A stretch of DNA of 41,844 bases, from contig CASFKY010000007.1 of NCBI GenBank assembly GCA_949295465.1, positions 1 to 41,844 on the forward strand, read 5' to 3'. The stretch's first letter is position 1; the number at the start of each line of letters is the position of its first letter. The translations under genes were made by a program, and so were the position numbers. Shown piece by piece: positions 8,289 through 15,924 of the stretch. Source of the stretch: an uncultured Oscillospiraceae bacterium. GTDB lineage: Bacteria > Bacillota > Clostridia > Oscillospirales > Ruminococcaceae. The notes beneath the pieces were generated by a model. It was given only the letters and a program-made list of their open reading frames with translations, was not told the DNA's origin and made no database searches.

Positions 8289-10364
8289 ATGAAAAGGCCC
8301 CTTGCTTTTTTCGGCCTTTCCTTTCTGACGGCGCAGCTTTTCGCGGTCGTTCTGCCGCCGGCGGCAATCTTGCTTCCGGCGGCTTTTTTGATGGGATTGG
8401 CCCTCTTCTCCCGCAAAAGGCCGGTTCCGGCGTCCTGGTGGGCGGCGGGCCTTGCTGTGCTGCTCAGTTTTGGTTCTCATGGGGTCTTCCTGGCCCTCCG
8501 GGTACAGCCTGCCCTCTCCTGGGTGGGAGATTCCGGCTCCATCCGGGCAGTGGTGGAGGAGAGCGAGCCCTCCTTTCAGGACGGGCTGGTGCGGGGCGTG
8601 ATCACGGTGACCGAGATCGAGGGACGGCCGGTCTCCTTCCGGGCCCGGGTGGAGGATCTGCCCGACTCCCGCCCCGGGGAAGAGATCCGGGGTACCTTTG
8701 CTTTTGAGGCTTTGCCCACAGACCCCTGGAAGAACTCCCGCTATGCGGACGGAGTCTATGTGCAGGCAGTGTATCAGAGCGATATTTCCTGGCTGGGCGA
8801 ATCCGGTGCCCTTCGGTTCCGGCTGGCGGCGCTGCGCAGCGACCTCTCTTTTGAGTTACGCCGGTATCTGCCCGAGCCCTACGGGCCTATCCTGGCGGCC
8901 ATCACCACCGGCGACAAAAGCCGGCTGAGCGACTCGGTCCAGGCGGTGTTCCGCCGGGCGGGCATCTCCCATCTGGCAGTGGTGTCGGGACTGCACCTCA
9001 CTCTCATCTGTGGTCTGTTTGCGGGGCGAATCGACGCCAAAGCCCGGCTGCGCAGGCTGAGGGCGGCCGGGTGCGTCCTGCTCACTCTGCTCATCATGGG
9101 AATCACCGGCTTTACCCCTTCCATCTGCCGGGCCGGCCTCACCATGCTGCTGCTCTGCTTGGGCAGCCTGCTCTTCGCCCCTGCCGACGGGCTCACCAGT
9201 CTGGGGCTGGCCGGCATCCTGCTCTGTCTGCAAAACAGCTACGCAGTCTGGGACCTGAGCTTTCAGCTCTCCTTCTGCGCCACGGCCGGGGTGCTGCTGG
9301 CCGGGGAGTGCAGCCGCCGCTGGGCGGATTCCCCTTCCCGGGCCCGTCGCTTTTGCGCCAGGGCTGGCAGCTTCTTGCTGCCCTCCACCTTTGCAGCCCT
9401 GGCAACTCTGCCGGTACAGCTGGTGCAGGGGCTCTCGGTGAGCGGGGTCTCGGTGCTCACCAACCTGCTGGTGGGCTGGCTCATTCCGCCCATCCTCTTC
9501 CTGGGGGTATGGGCGGCCCTCTGCGGGCTTTTGCCCCTTATGGCGCTGGCCAGTATGCTGTTCAGCCTGCTGGCAGGGATTTTTGTGCGGCTGTTGTGGG
9601 GGATCGCCTCCTTCACCGCGTCCCTGCCTTTGTCCCGTCTGTCCCTGCCGCCCCGCTACACCCTCTGGCTGCTGTTTCTGGGGGCGCTGGCCTGGCTTTT
9701 CTGCCGCAAACGAAGGCAGGGGATCCTCCTTTGCTGTCTGCTGGCCCTCATCTTCGGGGGAGGCGGCCTGTTGGGAGCGGCGCTGGAGCGGGATGTGGTC
9801 CGGGTCTATCTTCTGGGCAACGGGGCCAACCCCTGCGCGGTGCTGGTACAGAACCGGGCCGCTTGCGTACTTTTCCGGGGCGGCCGAGCCAACCAGCTGG
9901 AGGTGGAGGAATTCCTGGAAGAAAAGGGGATCGAAGACGTGGGACTCTGGGTGCTGCTGGCTCAGGAGGAGTCCCAGGCTTCGGGGTTCCAGGCGAATCA
10001 GATCCTGCGGGCGGAGGAACTGCCCCTCTATGAGGCGGAATCGTATGAGGCAGCCGGGTGCAGCCTGACGGTGCTGAACCAGCCGGATGGGAATCTGGCG
10101 GTGGTGAATGCGGGAGGCTGCCGGCTGGCCATGGCAGCCGGTCAGATTCATCTGTCATCGCCGCTGCAAGCAGACGTGTATCTGGGCGGCTATGCGGACC
10201 CGGCCTTTCTTGCCGGGGCCCGGGTGCTCATCACCAGTCTCAGCTATGACTGGCTGAGCGAGGTGGACCGGGAACAGGTGCTCTATTCCCAGGGCACGCC
10301 CTATGTGGAAATCCGGCCGGGGCGATCCTGGCAACTCTGGAAAGGGGAGGATATTTTTGGCTAA
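8289..10364 (+). CDS. comEC: ComEC/Rec2-type DNA uptake channel with degenerate MBL domain
   Basis: A 691-residue polytopic membrane protein. The order is: N-terminal membrane segments (1-65), an OB-like soluble domain (about 75-165), the Competence domain with its diagnostic HLAVVSGLHL (about 228-237) and many membrane helices to about 500, then a C-terminal domain of about 185 residues in the position of the metallo-beta-lactamase domain. ComEC forms the inner-membrane channel for single-stranded DNA in transformation. In usual homologues the C-terminal domain has an SHxHxDH zinc site, thought to act as the nuclease. Here the aligned region reads WVLLAQEESQASG and no HxHxDH occurs anywhere. 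comEA is not nearby. The start codon overlaps nothing but has only a weak ribosome binding site, so translational coupling to the upstream gene is likely. Confidence 0.9.
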   Translation: MKRPLAFFGLSFLTAQLFAVVLPPAAILLPAAFLMGLALFSRKRPVPASWWAAGLAVLLSFGSHGVFLALRVQPALSWVGDSGSIRAVVEESEPSFQDGLVRGVITVTEIEGRPVSFRARVEDLPDSRPGEEIRGTFAFEALPTDPWKNSRYADGVYVQAVYQSDISWLGESGALRFRLAALRSDLSFELRRYLPEPYGPILAAITTGDKSRLSDSVQAVFRRAGISHLAVVSGLHLTLICGLFAGRIDAKARLRRLRAAGCVLLTLLIMGITGFTPSICRAGLTMLLLCLGSLLFAPADGLTSLGLAGILLCLQNSYAVWDLSFQLSFCATAGVLLAGECSRRWADSPSRARRFCARAGSFLLPSTFAALATLPVQLVQGLSVSGVSVLTNLLVGWLIPPILFLGVWAALCGLLPLMALASMLFSLLAGIFVRLLWGIASFTASLPLSRLSLPPRYTLWLLFLGALAWLFCRKRRQGILLCCLLALIFGGGGLLGAALERDVVRVYLLGNGANPCAVLVQNRAACVLFRGGRANQLEVEEFLEEKGIEDVGLWVLLAQEESQASGFQANQILRAEELPLYEAESYEAAGCSLTVLNQPDGNLAVVNAGGCRLAMAAGQIHLSSPLQADVYLGGYADPAFLAGARVLITSLSYDWLSEVDREQVLYSQGTPYVEIRPGRSWQLWKGEDIFG

Positions 10365-11370
10365 GACCAACTGGAAACAGCTGCTGGATTCCGGCTGTCC
10401 CGTTTTTTATTTCTACTCCCAGCAGGAATACCTGGTGCAGCGCCAGGCGGCCCAGCTGCTGGAACTTCTGGGCCGGGAGGACCCGGAAGTGACCCGGCTT
10501 GACGGACCAGCCCCCGATTTGGAAGAGATCATCGCCTCGGCGGGCACCATCTCCTTTTTCGGTACCCGACGGGTGGTCTATATCCCGGGCCTTTTGCCGG
10601 GCAGCTATTCCGACAAGGACCTGAAGGAGTTCTGTGAGGTGCTCTCCCAGGCGGAAAACGCGGTCTTTCTGCTCACCTCCGTCTTTGCGGACAAAAAGGC
10701 GGCCTCGGGCAAGCGGGTGAACACCCTCATCAGCCATTGCCGCAAGATCGGCTTTGTGCAGGAGCTGGCCATGCCCACCCAGCGGGATCTGGTGCAGATG
10801 CTCCGGCAGCAGGCCGAAGAGCTGGGGGCCAGCCTGGGCGAGCCCACTGCCCGGGAACTGATCGAGCGGTGCGGCCAGGACCCCTATCTGCTGGAAAACG
10901 AGGTGGCCAAGCTGGCGGCCCTGGCCGATTACGGCACCATCACCCCCGACATGGTGGAGGATGTGGCCGTGCAGAACCTGGAGGCCAACGTCTTCTCCCT
11001 GATCCAGCTCATTGCGGCCCGCAACGCCAAGGGGGCCTGCCAGCTGGTGCACAAGCTGCTTTTGCTGCGGCAGGAGCCGGTGACCATAGCGGCGGCCCTG
11101 GCCTCCGGGTATCTGGATTGCTACCGGGTGCGCTGCGGCGGGGCGCTGGGCAAGAGCTATCAGGAAGTGCACCGGGATTTCCACTATACCGGCGGGGATT
11201 TCCGGCTGCGCAAGGCCATGGAGAACAGCCGCAAATTCACAAAGCCCCAGCTGGCCCGGAGTCTCGAGATTTTGCAGCAGCTGGACGAGGGACTCAAGCG
11301 CAGCCCGGTAGACCCCCAGATCCAGCTGGAGACCGGGGTTTGCCGCCTGGCGGGAGTGGTGACAAGGTGA
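10357..11370 (+). CDS. holA: DNA polymerase III delta subunit
   Basis: About 337 residues, the clamp-loader delta subunit that opens the beta clamp. The N-terminal lid/AAA-like domain (FYFYSQQEYLVQRQA, then the VTRLDG and FFGTRRVVYIPG stretches) and the C-terminal collar domain (NVFSLIQLIAARNAKGACQL, then RKFTKPQLARSLEILQQLD) follow the HolA pattern. I place the start at TTG 10357, 6 bases after GGGGAGG; the upstream ATG at 10303 would add 18 residues lying inside comEC and has no better ribosome binding site. The start overlaps the comEC stop by 8 bases. comEC-holA adjacency is common in Firmicutes, which supports both calls. Confidence 0.93.
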   Translation: MAKTNWKQLLDSGCPVFYFYSQQEYLVQRQAAQLLELLGREDPEVTRLDGPAPDLEEIIASAGTISFFGTRRVVYIPGLLPGSYSDKDLKEFCEVLSQAENAVFLLTSVFADKKAASGKRVNTLISHCRKIGFVQELAMPTQRDLVQMLRQQAEELGASLGEPTARELIERCGQDPYLLENEVAKLAALADYGTITPDMVEDVAVQNLEANVFSLIQLIAARNAKGACQLVHKLLLLRQEPVTIAAALASGYLDCYRVRCGGALGKSYQEVHRDFHYTGGDFRLRKAMENSRKFTKPQLARSLEILQQLDEGLKRSPVDPQIQLETGVCRLAGVVTR

Positions 11371-11975
11371 AGGAAAAACGCAAGGTGGAACAGGTCCTTC
11401 TGGTGGAGGGCCGGTACGACGCCAGCCGGCTGGCGGGCCTGGTGGAGGGGCTTATCCTCACCACTGACGGCTTTGCCATCTTCAAGGACAAAGAAAAGCA
11501 GGCCCTTTTGCGGACACTGGGCCGCCAGCGGGGGGTCATGATCCTCACCGATTCGGACGCGGCAGGTTTTCGCATCCGGCGCTTTGTCAGCGACCTCATC
11601 GGTCAGCAGTATGTGTCTCAGGCCTATGTGCCCGCCATCCCCGGCAAGGAGCGCCGCAAGGCTCTGCCCGGCAAGGAGGGACTGCTGGGGGTGGAGGGAG
11701 TGCCGGACGAAGAGATTCTGCGGGCGCTGGAAAATGCCGGCCTGCGGCAGGCCCAAAAGTCGGCCGGCCGCCCCATCACCTATACCGATCTGTACGAGTG
11801 GGGACTCTCGGGCCGGGCGGACTGCGCCCAGCGGCGGCGGGATTTTCTGCAATTTCTGGGTCTGCCGCCCCGACTCAGCAAAAAAGCCCTGTGTCAGGTG
11901 CTCAACACCATCTATACCTATGAGGAGCTGGCCGACGCGCTGGAGCACTGGCATCAAAACCGGGGAGAGACGTAA
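11367..11975 (+). CDS. rnmV: Ribonuclease M5 (5S rRNA maturase)
   Basis: About 202 residues with an N-terminal Toprim domain: the acidic VEGRYD (13-18) and DSDAAG (62-67) metal-binding motifs, followed by a C-terminal domain seen in Firmicutes RNase M5 proteins. RNase M5 cuts precursor 5S rRNA with the help of ribosomal protein L18. The start is GTG 11367, whose GTGA overlaps the TGA stop of holA by 4 bases, implying translational coupling; no ATG is available near the conserved N-terminus. The length (about 200) is slightly above the Bacillus protein (about 186). Toprim proteins of other function exist, but the small size and KVEQVLLVEGRYD opening favour M5. Confidence 0.9.
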   Translation: MKEKRKVEQVLLVEGRYDASRLAGLVEGLILTTDGFAIFKDKEKQALLRTLGRQRGVMILTDSDAAGFRIRRFVSDLIGQQYVSQAYVPAIPGKERRKALPGKEGLLGVEGVPDEEILRALENAGLRQAQKSAGRPITYTDLYEWGLSGRADCAQRRRDFLQFLGLPPRLSKKALCQVLNTIYTYEELADALEHWHQNRGET

Positions 11976-12026
11976 ATTTTTCTGCAACAGATGGTCAAAA
12001 ACAGACGTGCCTTTTTGCGGGGAACA

Positions 12027-12035
12027 TGGTATACT
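12027..12035 (+). promoter_or_regulatory. Extended -10 promoter for the ribokinase-like gene
   Basis: TGGTATACT: the TATACT hexamer (12030-12035) with the TGn extension at 12027-12029, about 54 bases upstream of the start codon. No good -35 hexamer is present at the right spacing, which an extended -10 can tolerate. Confidence 0.55.
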
Positions 12036-12088
12036 TAAAAGAAAGATCACGCCATCCGAGTAGGATGTCTGGAAAGGATGAAAGTAGA

Positions 12089-13000
12089 ATGAAAATCGTT
12101 GACATCGGCTCCCTGAATGTGGACTACGTTTACCGTGTGGACGACTTTGTGAAGCCCGGCGAGACCAAGAGCAGCAAGGATCGGAACGTGTATGCCGGCG
12201 GCAAGGGACTGAACCAGTCCATTGCAGTGGCCCGGGCCGGGGGCAAGATCTGCCACGCGGGCATCATCGGCAATGACGGGGATATTCTCAAGCAGGCTCT
12301 GGATAGTGCAGGGGTGGACACCCACTACCTGCAAAAGAAAGATGTCGCCGGCGGCCATACTGTCATCCAGGTCTCCGACGCAGGGCAGAACAGCATCCTG
12401 TTGTACGGGGGCACCAACCAGATGCTCACCGAAGAGTACATTGATTCTGTCCTTTCCGACTGCGAAAAAGGGGACATCATCCTGCTGCAAAATGAGACCA
12501 ACCTGGTGGGCTACATCATCGAAAAGGCCTATGCGCTGGGGCTGCGGGTGGCGCTGAACGCCTCCCCCATGGACGAAAACCTCATGCATTGCCCTCTAGG
12601 CAAGGTCAGCTGGCTGGTGGTAAACGAGATCGAGGGCAGTACCCTGGCCGGCAGCACCGAGGAAGAGGAAGAAATCGTCAAGGCTGTGTCGGAACAGTAT
12701 CCCGACTGCGCTCTGGTCCTCACCCTGGGCAGCCGTGGCGTGCGCTACCACGACAAGAACCAGGATGAACACATGAACGCCTACAAGATCAAGAACGTGG
12801 TGGACACCACTGCCGCGGGGGATACCTTCCTGGGCTATTTCCTGGCCTGCACCGCCGAGGGGATGCCGGTGCGGGACATCCTTCTGCGCAGCACCACCGC
12901 CAGCGCCATGGCCATCCAGGTAAAGGGCGCCTCCGATTCCATCCCCGCCCGTAGCGAGGTGGAAAAGGCCATCGCGGAAAAGCGGTTCGGCGAGCTGTGA
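12089..13000 (+). CDS. PfkB family carbohydrate kinase (ribokinase-like)
   Basis: About 303 residues. The N-terminal PfkB signature region contains AGGKGLNQSIAVARAGG (36-52) and the C-terminal signature contains the anion hole and catalytic Asp in DTTAAGDTFLGYF (about 239-251). The pattern is closer to ribokinase than to fructokinase (GGKGxNQ is typical of RbsK). It would phosphorylate a sugar or nucleoside with ATP. No ribose transporter, RbsD or nucleosidase gene is nearby, so the substrate is not assigned. I choose ATG 12089 because MKIVDIGSLNVDYVY is the normal family N-terminus and GGAAAGG lies upstream; longer in-frame starts would run into the promoter. A perfect terminator follows. 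Confidence 0.9.
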   Translation: MKIVDIGSLNVDYVYRVDDFVKPGETKSSKDRNVYAGGKGLNQSIAVARAGGKICHAGIIGNDGDILKQALDSAGVDTHYLQKKDVAGGHTVIQVSDAGQNSILLYGGTNQMLTEEYIDSVLSDCEKGDIILLQNETNLVGYIIEKAYALGLRVALNASPMDENLMHCPLGKVSWLVVNEIEGSTLAGSTEEEEEIVKAVSEQYPDCALVLTLGSRGVRYHDKNQDEHMNAYKIKNVVDTTAAGDTFLGYFLACTAEGMPVRDILLRSTTASAMAIQVKGASDSIPARSEVEKAIAEKRFGEL

Positions 13001-13041
13001 GCCTGCCCTGCGGGTCCGCGCAGCGATACTCTGACATATCA

Positions 13042-13074
13042 AAAAGGCCTTGCGAATCTGCCGCAAGGCCTTTT
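13042..13074 (+). terminator. Intrinsic terminator after the ribokinase-like gene
   Basis: AAAAGGCCTTGCG (13042-13054) pairs perfectly with CGCAAGGCCTTTT (13062-13074) around a 7-base loop and ends in a T tract on the plus strand. Confidence 0.88.
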
Positions 13075-13093
13075 GTCATTCATGGCACCTGAA

Positions 13094-13125
13094 AAGGGCG
13101 GAAGACCCTGCGGTCTTCCGCCCTT
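13094..13125 (-). terminator. Intrinsic terminator after the YhcH-like gene
   Basis: AAGGGCGGAAGACC (13094-13107) pairs perfectly with 13112-13125 over a 4-base loop. On the minus strand it is followed by TTTTC, so it ends transcription from the gene at 13153-13596. Together with the hairpin at 13042-13074 it separates two converging transcription units. Confidence 0.85.
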
Positions 13126-13152
13126 GCTCTTATTTTGGCGCTTCCGCTCCGC

Positions 13153-13596
13153 TCACTTCTGCACAGGGCACTTGATGACGTACTTGCGGTAGTGGGTGGG
13201 AGTTTTCAGGTGGCAGCAGGCCTTGTGGCCGTCGTGGGGGAACATCACATAGGCGACACCCGGCTGGATCTCCACCACTTCGGTGGCCTTGCCGCTGAAG
13301 AACCAGGCGTCCGGCTTGTAGGGCACGGCCAGCTCCAGCCCAGCAAGATCGGCCCAGGCCATTACTTCGGCGCCTTCCACCAGCACCTGCACATCGATGT
13401 ACTCCTTGTGGGCCTCAAAATTGCCCTCTTCGGGGGTAGCCGCAGTTTCCCCCTCCTGGATCAGCATAAAGCCGCCCTCAAACTCATAGCGGCCGGGGGC
13501 CAGGTCTCCCGCCTTTTTACAGAACTCCAGCGCGTTGGCCAGGTTGGGGATCAGGGCCTCATACTTCATCAGATTTTCAAAGCGATCCAAGATCAT
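13153..13596 (-). CDS. YhcH/YjgK/YiaL (EbgC-like) family protein
   Basis: A 147-residue single-domain protein of the DUF386 family. Family marks are the opening MILDRFENLMKY, HKEYIDVQVLVEGAE in the centre and VMFPHDGHKACCH near the C-terminus, which carries the histidines that line the beta-barrel cavity. Relatives include the small subunit of evolved beta-galactosidase and YhcH of sialic-acid operons. They are thought to act as sugar mutarotases or isomerases, but most members have no proven reaction. No sialic acid or sugar catabolic genes flank it here. AGAGGTG precedes the ATG on the minus strand. Confidence 0.9.
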   Translation of the reverse strand: MILDRFENLMKYEALIPNLANALEFCKKAGDLAPGRYEFEGGFMLIQEGETAATPEEGNFEAHKEYIDVQVLVEGAEVMAWADLAGLELAVPYKPDAWFFSGKATEVVEIQPGVAYVMFPHDGHKACCHLKTPTHYRKYVIKCPVQK

Positions 13597-13680
13597 TCCA
13601 GAACACCTCTTCTTTGCATTTTCTTACCAAAAGCATATGCCCCCGTATCTGTCCGGCGGGCAGGCCTTCCGATTGGATTT

Positions 13681-13710
13681 ATTATACTATTTTTTGGGGG
13701 AGTGCTGCAA
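13681..13710 (-). promoter_or_regulatory. Promoter for the YhcH-like gene
   Basis: On the minus strand TTGCAG (13710-13705), an 18-base spacer and TATAAT (13686-13681). It overlaps the 3' end of the upstream RluA-type gene, so the YhcH-like gene can be transcribed on its own. Confidence 0.7.
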
Positions 13711-14703
13711 CCGGGGCGCCGGCTGTTTGGGGGCAACGGGCCGGGCCTGTCCCAGTGCCTCGAACCGCCGCAAGATTTCCGGCTGCGGCAGCTCGATCTG
13801 CCGCCCGGAGAGATAAGAAAGACTGTTTTCGGGGGGAATCTGCCCGAACCGAACGCAGACGGCGCACAACTCCTGACTTTTTTTGCCGGTGCGCTCGTTC
13901 ATTTTTCGGCTGCCATATTTGATGTCCCCCAGTACCGGTGCGCCCAGAAAAGCCAGGTGCGCCCGGATCTGATGGGTGCGCCCGGTGATGAGCCCGATGC
14001 GGCACAGGCAGAAGGGACCCTCCTGCCGCAACACCTCCACCTGGGTGATGATCTCCTTGTAGCCGGGGGCAGGGGAGGGGCGCACCGAGACCCGGTTGTC
14101 CTTTTCGGTGTGGCGCAGATAGGCCACATGCCGCCCCTTGGGGGGCGCCCCGCAGGTGATGGTGAGATATTCCTTTTGCAGCAGATCCTCCCGGATGATC
14201 TCATTCATATCCCGCAGGGCCGGGTAGGTCTTGGCTGCCAGCACCAGCCCCTCGGTGCCCCGGTCCAGCCGGTTGCAGAGCGCCGGCCGGAAAGCCGCCT
14301 CTTTCCCGGGCTGATAGGCCCCTGTCTCGGTCTGCCGGGCGATGAAGGCATCCACCAGGCTGGCGTCGCCGGTCCGATCGGAATGACAGAGCAGGTGGGC
14401 GGGCTTGTACAGCACCGCAATGGCCTCGTCTTCGTAGATCACCCGCAGGGAAATCTTTTTGGCCGGCTTCGCCGGTTTGGGGGCGGCGGGGGCAGGGGCA
14501 AAGAATTCATCGTTGAGGTATAATTCCACCAGATCGCCCTCGTGGAGCCGGTCCTCGGGGGCGGCCCGTTTTCCGTTCACTTTTACCCGTTTGTTCCGAA
14601 ACCCCTTATACATCAGGCTCACAGGAAGTGTCGGTGCAACGCTCTGTACAAAGCGGGAAAGCCGCACTCCCTCCTCGTTGGGGCCGGCGGTGTAACTTTT
14701 CAT
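13687..14703 (-). CDS. RluA family RNA pseudouridine synthase
   Basis: About 338 residues. An S4 RNA-binding domain (about 12-70, VKVNGKRAAPEDRLHEGD) is followed by a proline/alanine/lysine linker (70-83) and the RluA catalytic domain. The catalytic Asp is Asp147 in NRLDRGTEGLV, and GRTHQIRAH is also present. It converts particular uridines in rRNA, most often 23S, to pseudouridine. RluA, RluC and RluD cannot be told apart here. I use ATG 14703 (MKSYTAGPNEEGVRLSRF); the longer frame begins at a TTG within the promoter region. The protein ends in a basic, proline-rich tail. Its promoter region is shared with the divergent radC gene. Confidence 0.92.
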   Translation of the reverse strand: MKSYTAGPNEEGVRLSRFVQSVAPTLPVSLMYKGFRNKRVKVNGKRAAPEDRLHEGDLVELYLNDEFFAPAPAAPKPAKPAKKISLRVIYEDEAIAVLYKPAHLLCHSDRTGDASLVDAFIARQTETGAYQPGKEAAFRPALCNRLDRGTEGLVLAAKTYPALRDMNEIIREDLLQKEYLTITCGAPPKGRHVAYLRHTEKDNRVSVRPSPAPGYKEIITQVEVLRQEGPFCLCRIGLITGRTHQIRAHLAFLGAPVLGDIKYGSRKMNERTGKKSQELCAVCVRFGQIPPENSLSYLSGRQIELPQPEILRRFEALGQARPVAPKQPAPRLQHSPKK

Positions 14704-14717
14704 AAAGAAGTTCTCTC

Positions 14718-14746
14718 TTTTCAGAAAATTTTCTTTAGTATATAAT
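14718..14746 (+). promoter_or_regulatory. Promoter for radC in the divergent region
   Basis: TTTTCA (14718-14723), a 17-base spacer and TATAAT (14741-14746) lead to radC. The same AT-rich segment read on the minus strand gives TATTATATACT, a likely -10 region for the RluA-type gene, so the two promoters overlap back to back. Confidence 0.6.
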
Positions 14747-14782
14747 AGATTCAGCAAATCGTAAAGTCAGAAGGACGTGAAA

Positions 14783-15505
14783 ATGGGAGAAAAATCGATC
14801 CATCACAGCCACCGCCAGCGGATGTATGAGCGGATACGGCGCAACGGGTTTGAGGGATTTTCAGAGCATGAGGTGCTGGAATATCTCTTGTACTTTGCCC
14901 TGCCCCGCATCGACACCAATCCTCTAGCCCATGCGCTCATCGACCATTTCGGCGGCTATACCCAGGTGTTGGAGGCCAGCGAGGAAGAACTGCGGGCCGT
15001 GCCCGGCGTCGGCCCTGCCAGCGCCCGCCTCATCCACTCCATCCTGATGTTCAGCCGGTATTACCAGCTCTGCAAGGTCAGCGACTTCAAGCAGCTGGAC
15101 AGCTGCGAAAAGCTGGTGGAGTACTGTGTGCCTCTGTTCCACGGGATCACCAACGAGCGGGTTTACCTCATCATGATGGATGACCGGCTGAAACTGCTGG
15201 GCACCGTATTGTTGGGGGAGGGGGCCGTCAACACGGTGGACGTGCCGCCCCGCAAGCTGGTGGACCTTGCCCTGCGCTACGGGGCCACCAACGTGGTGCT
15301 GGCCCATAACCACCCGGGAGGCTTCGCTCTGCCTTCCCAGTCGGATATCCGCACCACTCAAAATCTGAAGTTCACCCTCAAAACCATGGGCATCGACCTG
15401 GTGGACCACATCATTGTGGCTCAGGAAGAGGGCACCTCCATGCTCAGCTCTTCCCGCATGCCGGAAATGCCCGGCATCAACCTGGGCTCCACACTTCACG
15501 AATAA
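14783..15505 (+). CDS. radC: RadC family JAMM-domain protein
   Basis: A 240-residue RadC-type protein. A helix-hairpin-helix segment (AVPGVGPASARLI, about 72-84) precedes the JAB/JAMM metallo-domain with metal ligands in AHNHPGG (His175, His177) and Asp188 in SQSD, plus an upstream Glu in LLGEGAVNTVDV. RadC was named a DNA repair protein, but its biochemical role is unsettled. I choose ATG 14783 with AAGGA 7 bases upstream; GTG 14777 is a possible alternative adding two residues. The gene is a single unit ended by a strong hairpin. Confidence 0.92.
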   Translation: MGEKSIHHSHRQRMYERIRRNGFEGFSEHEVLEYLLYFALPRIDTNPLAHALIDHFGGYTQVLEASEEELRAVPGVGPASARLIHSILMFSRYYQLCKVSDFKQLDSCEKLVEYCVPLFHGITNERVYLIMMDDRLKLLGTVLLGEGAVNTVDVPPRKLVDLALRYGATNVVLAHNHPGGFALPSQSDIRTTQNLKFTLKTMGIDLVDHIIVAQEEGTSMLSSSRMPEMPGINLGSTLHE

Positions 15506-15530
15506 TCGCGCTTTTTGTATAAAGCACAGA

Positions 15531-15573
15531 ACGCCCCGCCGCATTCCTGATAACCAAGGATGCGGCGGGGCGT
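15531..15573 (+). terminator. Strong terminator after radC
   Basis: A 17-bp stem with one bulged base: ACGCCCCGCCGCAT... at 15531-15548 pairs with 15557-15573, followed by TTTT. It lies between converging genes and may also block minus-strand transcription from the small gene at 15622-15744. Confidence 0.87.
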
Positions 15574-15621
15574 TTTGCCGGAGTGCTGCGCTCTTTTGGG
15601 CAGGGCCGTCTGCACTGCCCC

Positions 15622-15744
15622 TCAGAGGCGACGAGGCTGCTCCTTTTTCAGGGCCTTTCGGGCCGCCCAGCGGATTTTGCGGCACACAAACACAGTGCCC
15701 GCGCAGCCGGCCAGCGCCAACCCCTCATAAATCCATTCCTGCAT
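15622..15744 (-). CDS. Predicted 40-residue single-span membrane peptide
   Basis: A short reading frame encodes 40 residues starting MQEWIYEGLALAGCAG. A hydrophobic stretch (about 6-21) containing two cysteines (14 and 21) is followed by a strongly basic tail rich in Arg, Lys and Trp, so the predicted topology is outside N-terminus and inside C-terminus. AAAGGA lies 6 bases before the ATG, an ideal spacing, and a good promoter with a perfect palindromic operator lies about 100 bases upstream. These signals are the main reason to call it a gene. I recognise no family. It lacks the CxxC-type motif of FeoB-associated small membrane proteins. It is next to, but not clearly part of, the Van-like operon. 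Confidence 0.6.
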   Translation of the reverse strand: MQEWIYEGLALAGCAGTVFVCRKIRWAARKALKKEQPRRL

Positions 15745-15827
15745 GGTGATCCTTTCTGCCCTTCTGCACTTTGTCTCCCCGGGACGGGGGAACGTGCGGG
15801 GCTCCTGGGGAGAAACTCCCCATTTTC

Positions 15828-15853
15828 CTGTAGTTAGTGTTGACTAACTACAG
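15828..15853. promoter_or_regulatory. Perfect palindromic operator ahead of the small membrane peptide gene
   Basis: CTGTAGTTAGT (15828-15838) and ACTAACTACAG (15843-15853) form a perfect 11-bp inverted repeat with a 4-base centre. It overlaps the predicted transcription start of the minus-strand promoter at 15852-15880, the position of a repressor site. The TTAGT...ACTAA core resembles operators of several dimeric repressors, including DtxR-type metal regulators; the binding protein is not identified. Confidence 0.7.
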
Positions 15854-15880
15854 CATACCGCATGAAGGGCAAAAATGCAA
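15852..15880 (-). promoter_or_regulatory. Promoter for the small membrane peptide gene
   Basis: On the minus strand TTGCAT (15880-15875), a 17-base spacer and TATGCT (15857-15852). The -10 overlaps the edge of the palindrome. The start would fall near 15845, giving a leader of about 100 bases. Confidence 0.65.
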
Positions 15881-15924
15881 GAGGGGGAAAGTGTTTTTGG
15901 CACTTTTCCCCTCCTAGTAATGGC

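Noticed and set aside
8856-10151. A 431-residue minus-strand frame inside comEC
   Set aside because: Highly biased Gln/Pro/Arg composition and no start signals; comEC on the other strand is well supported.
13135-14523. A 462-residue open frame on the plus strand
   Set aside because: It runs across two good minus-strand genes and a terminator and shows no recognisable family.
15622-15744. FeoB-associated cysteine-rich membrane peptide
   Set aside because: Size and topology are similar, but the C-terminal cysteine cluster is absent and no feoA/feoB gene is near.
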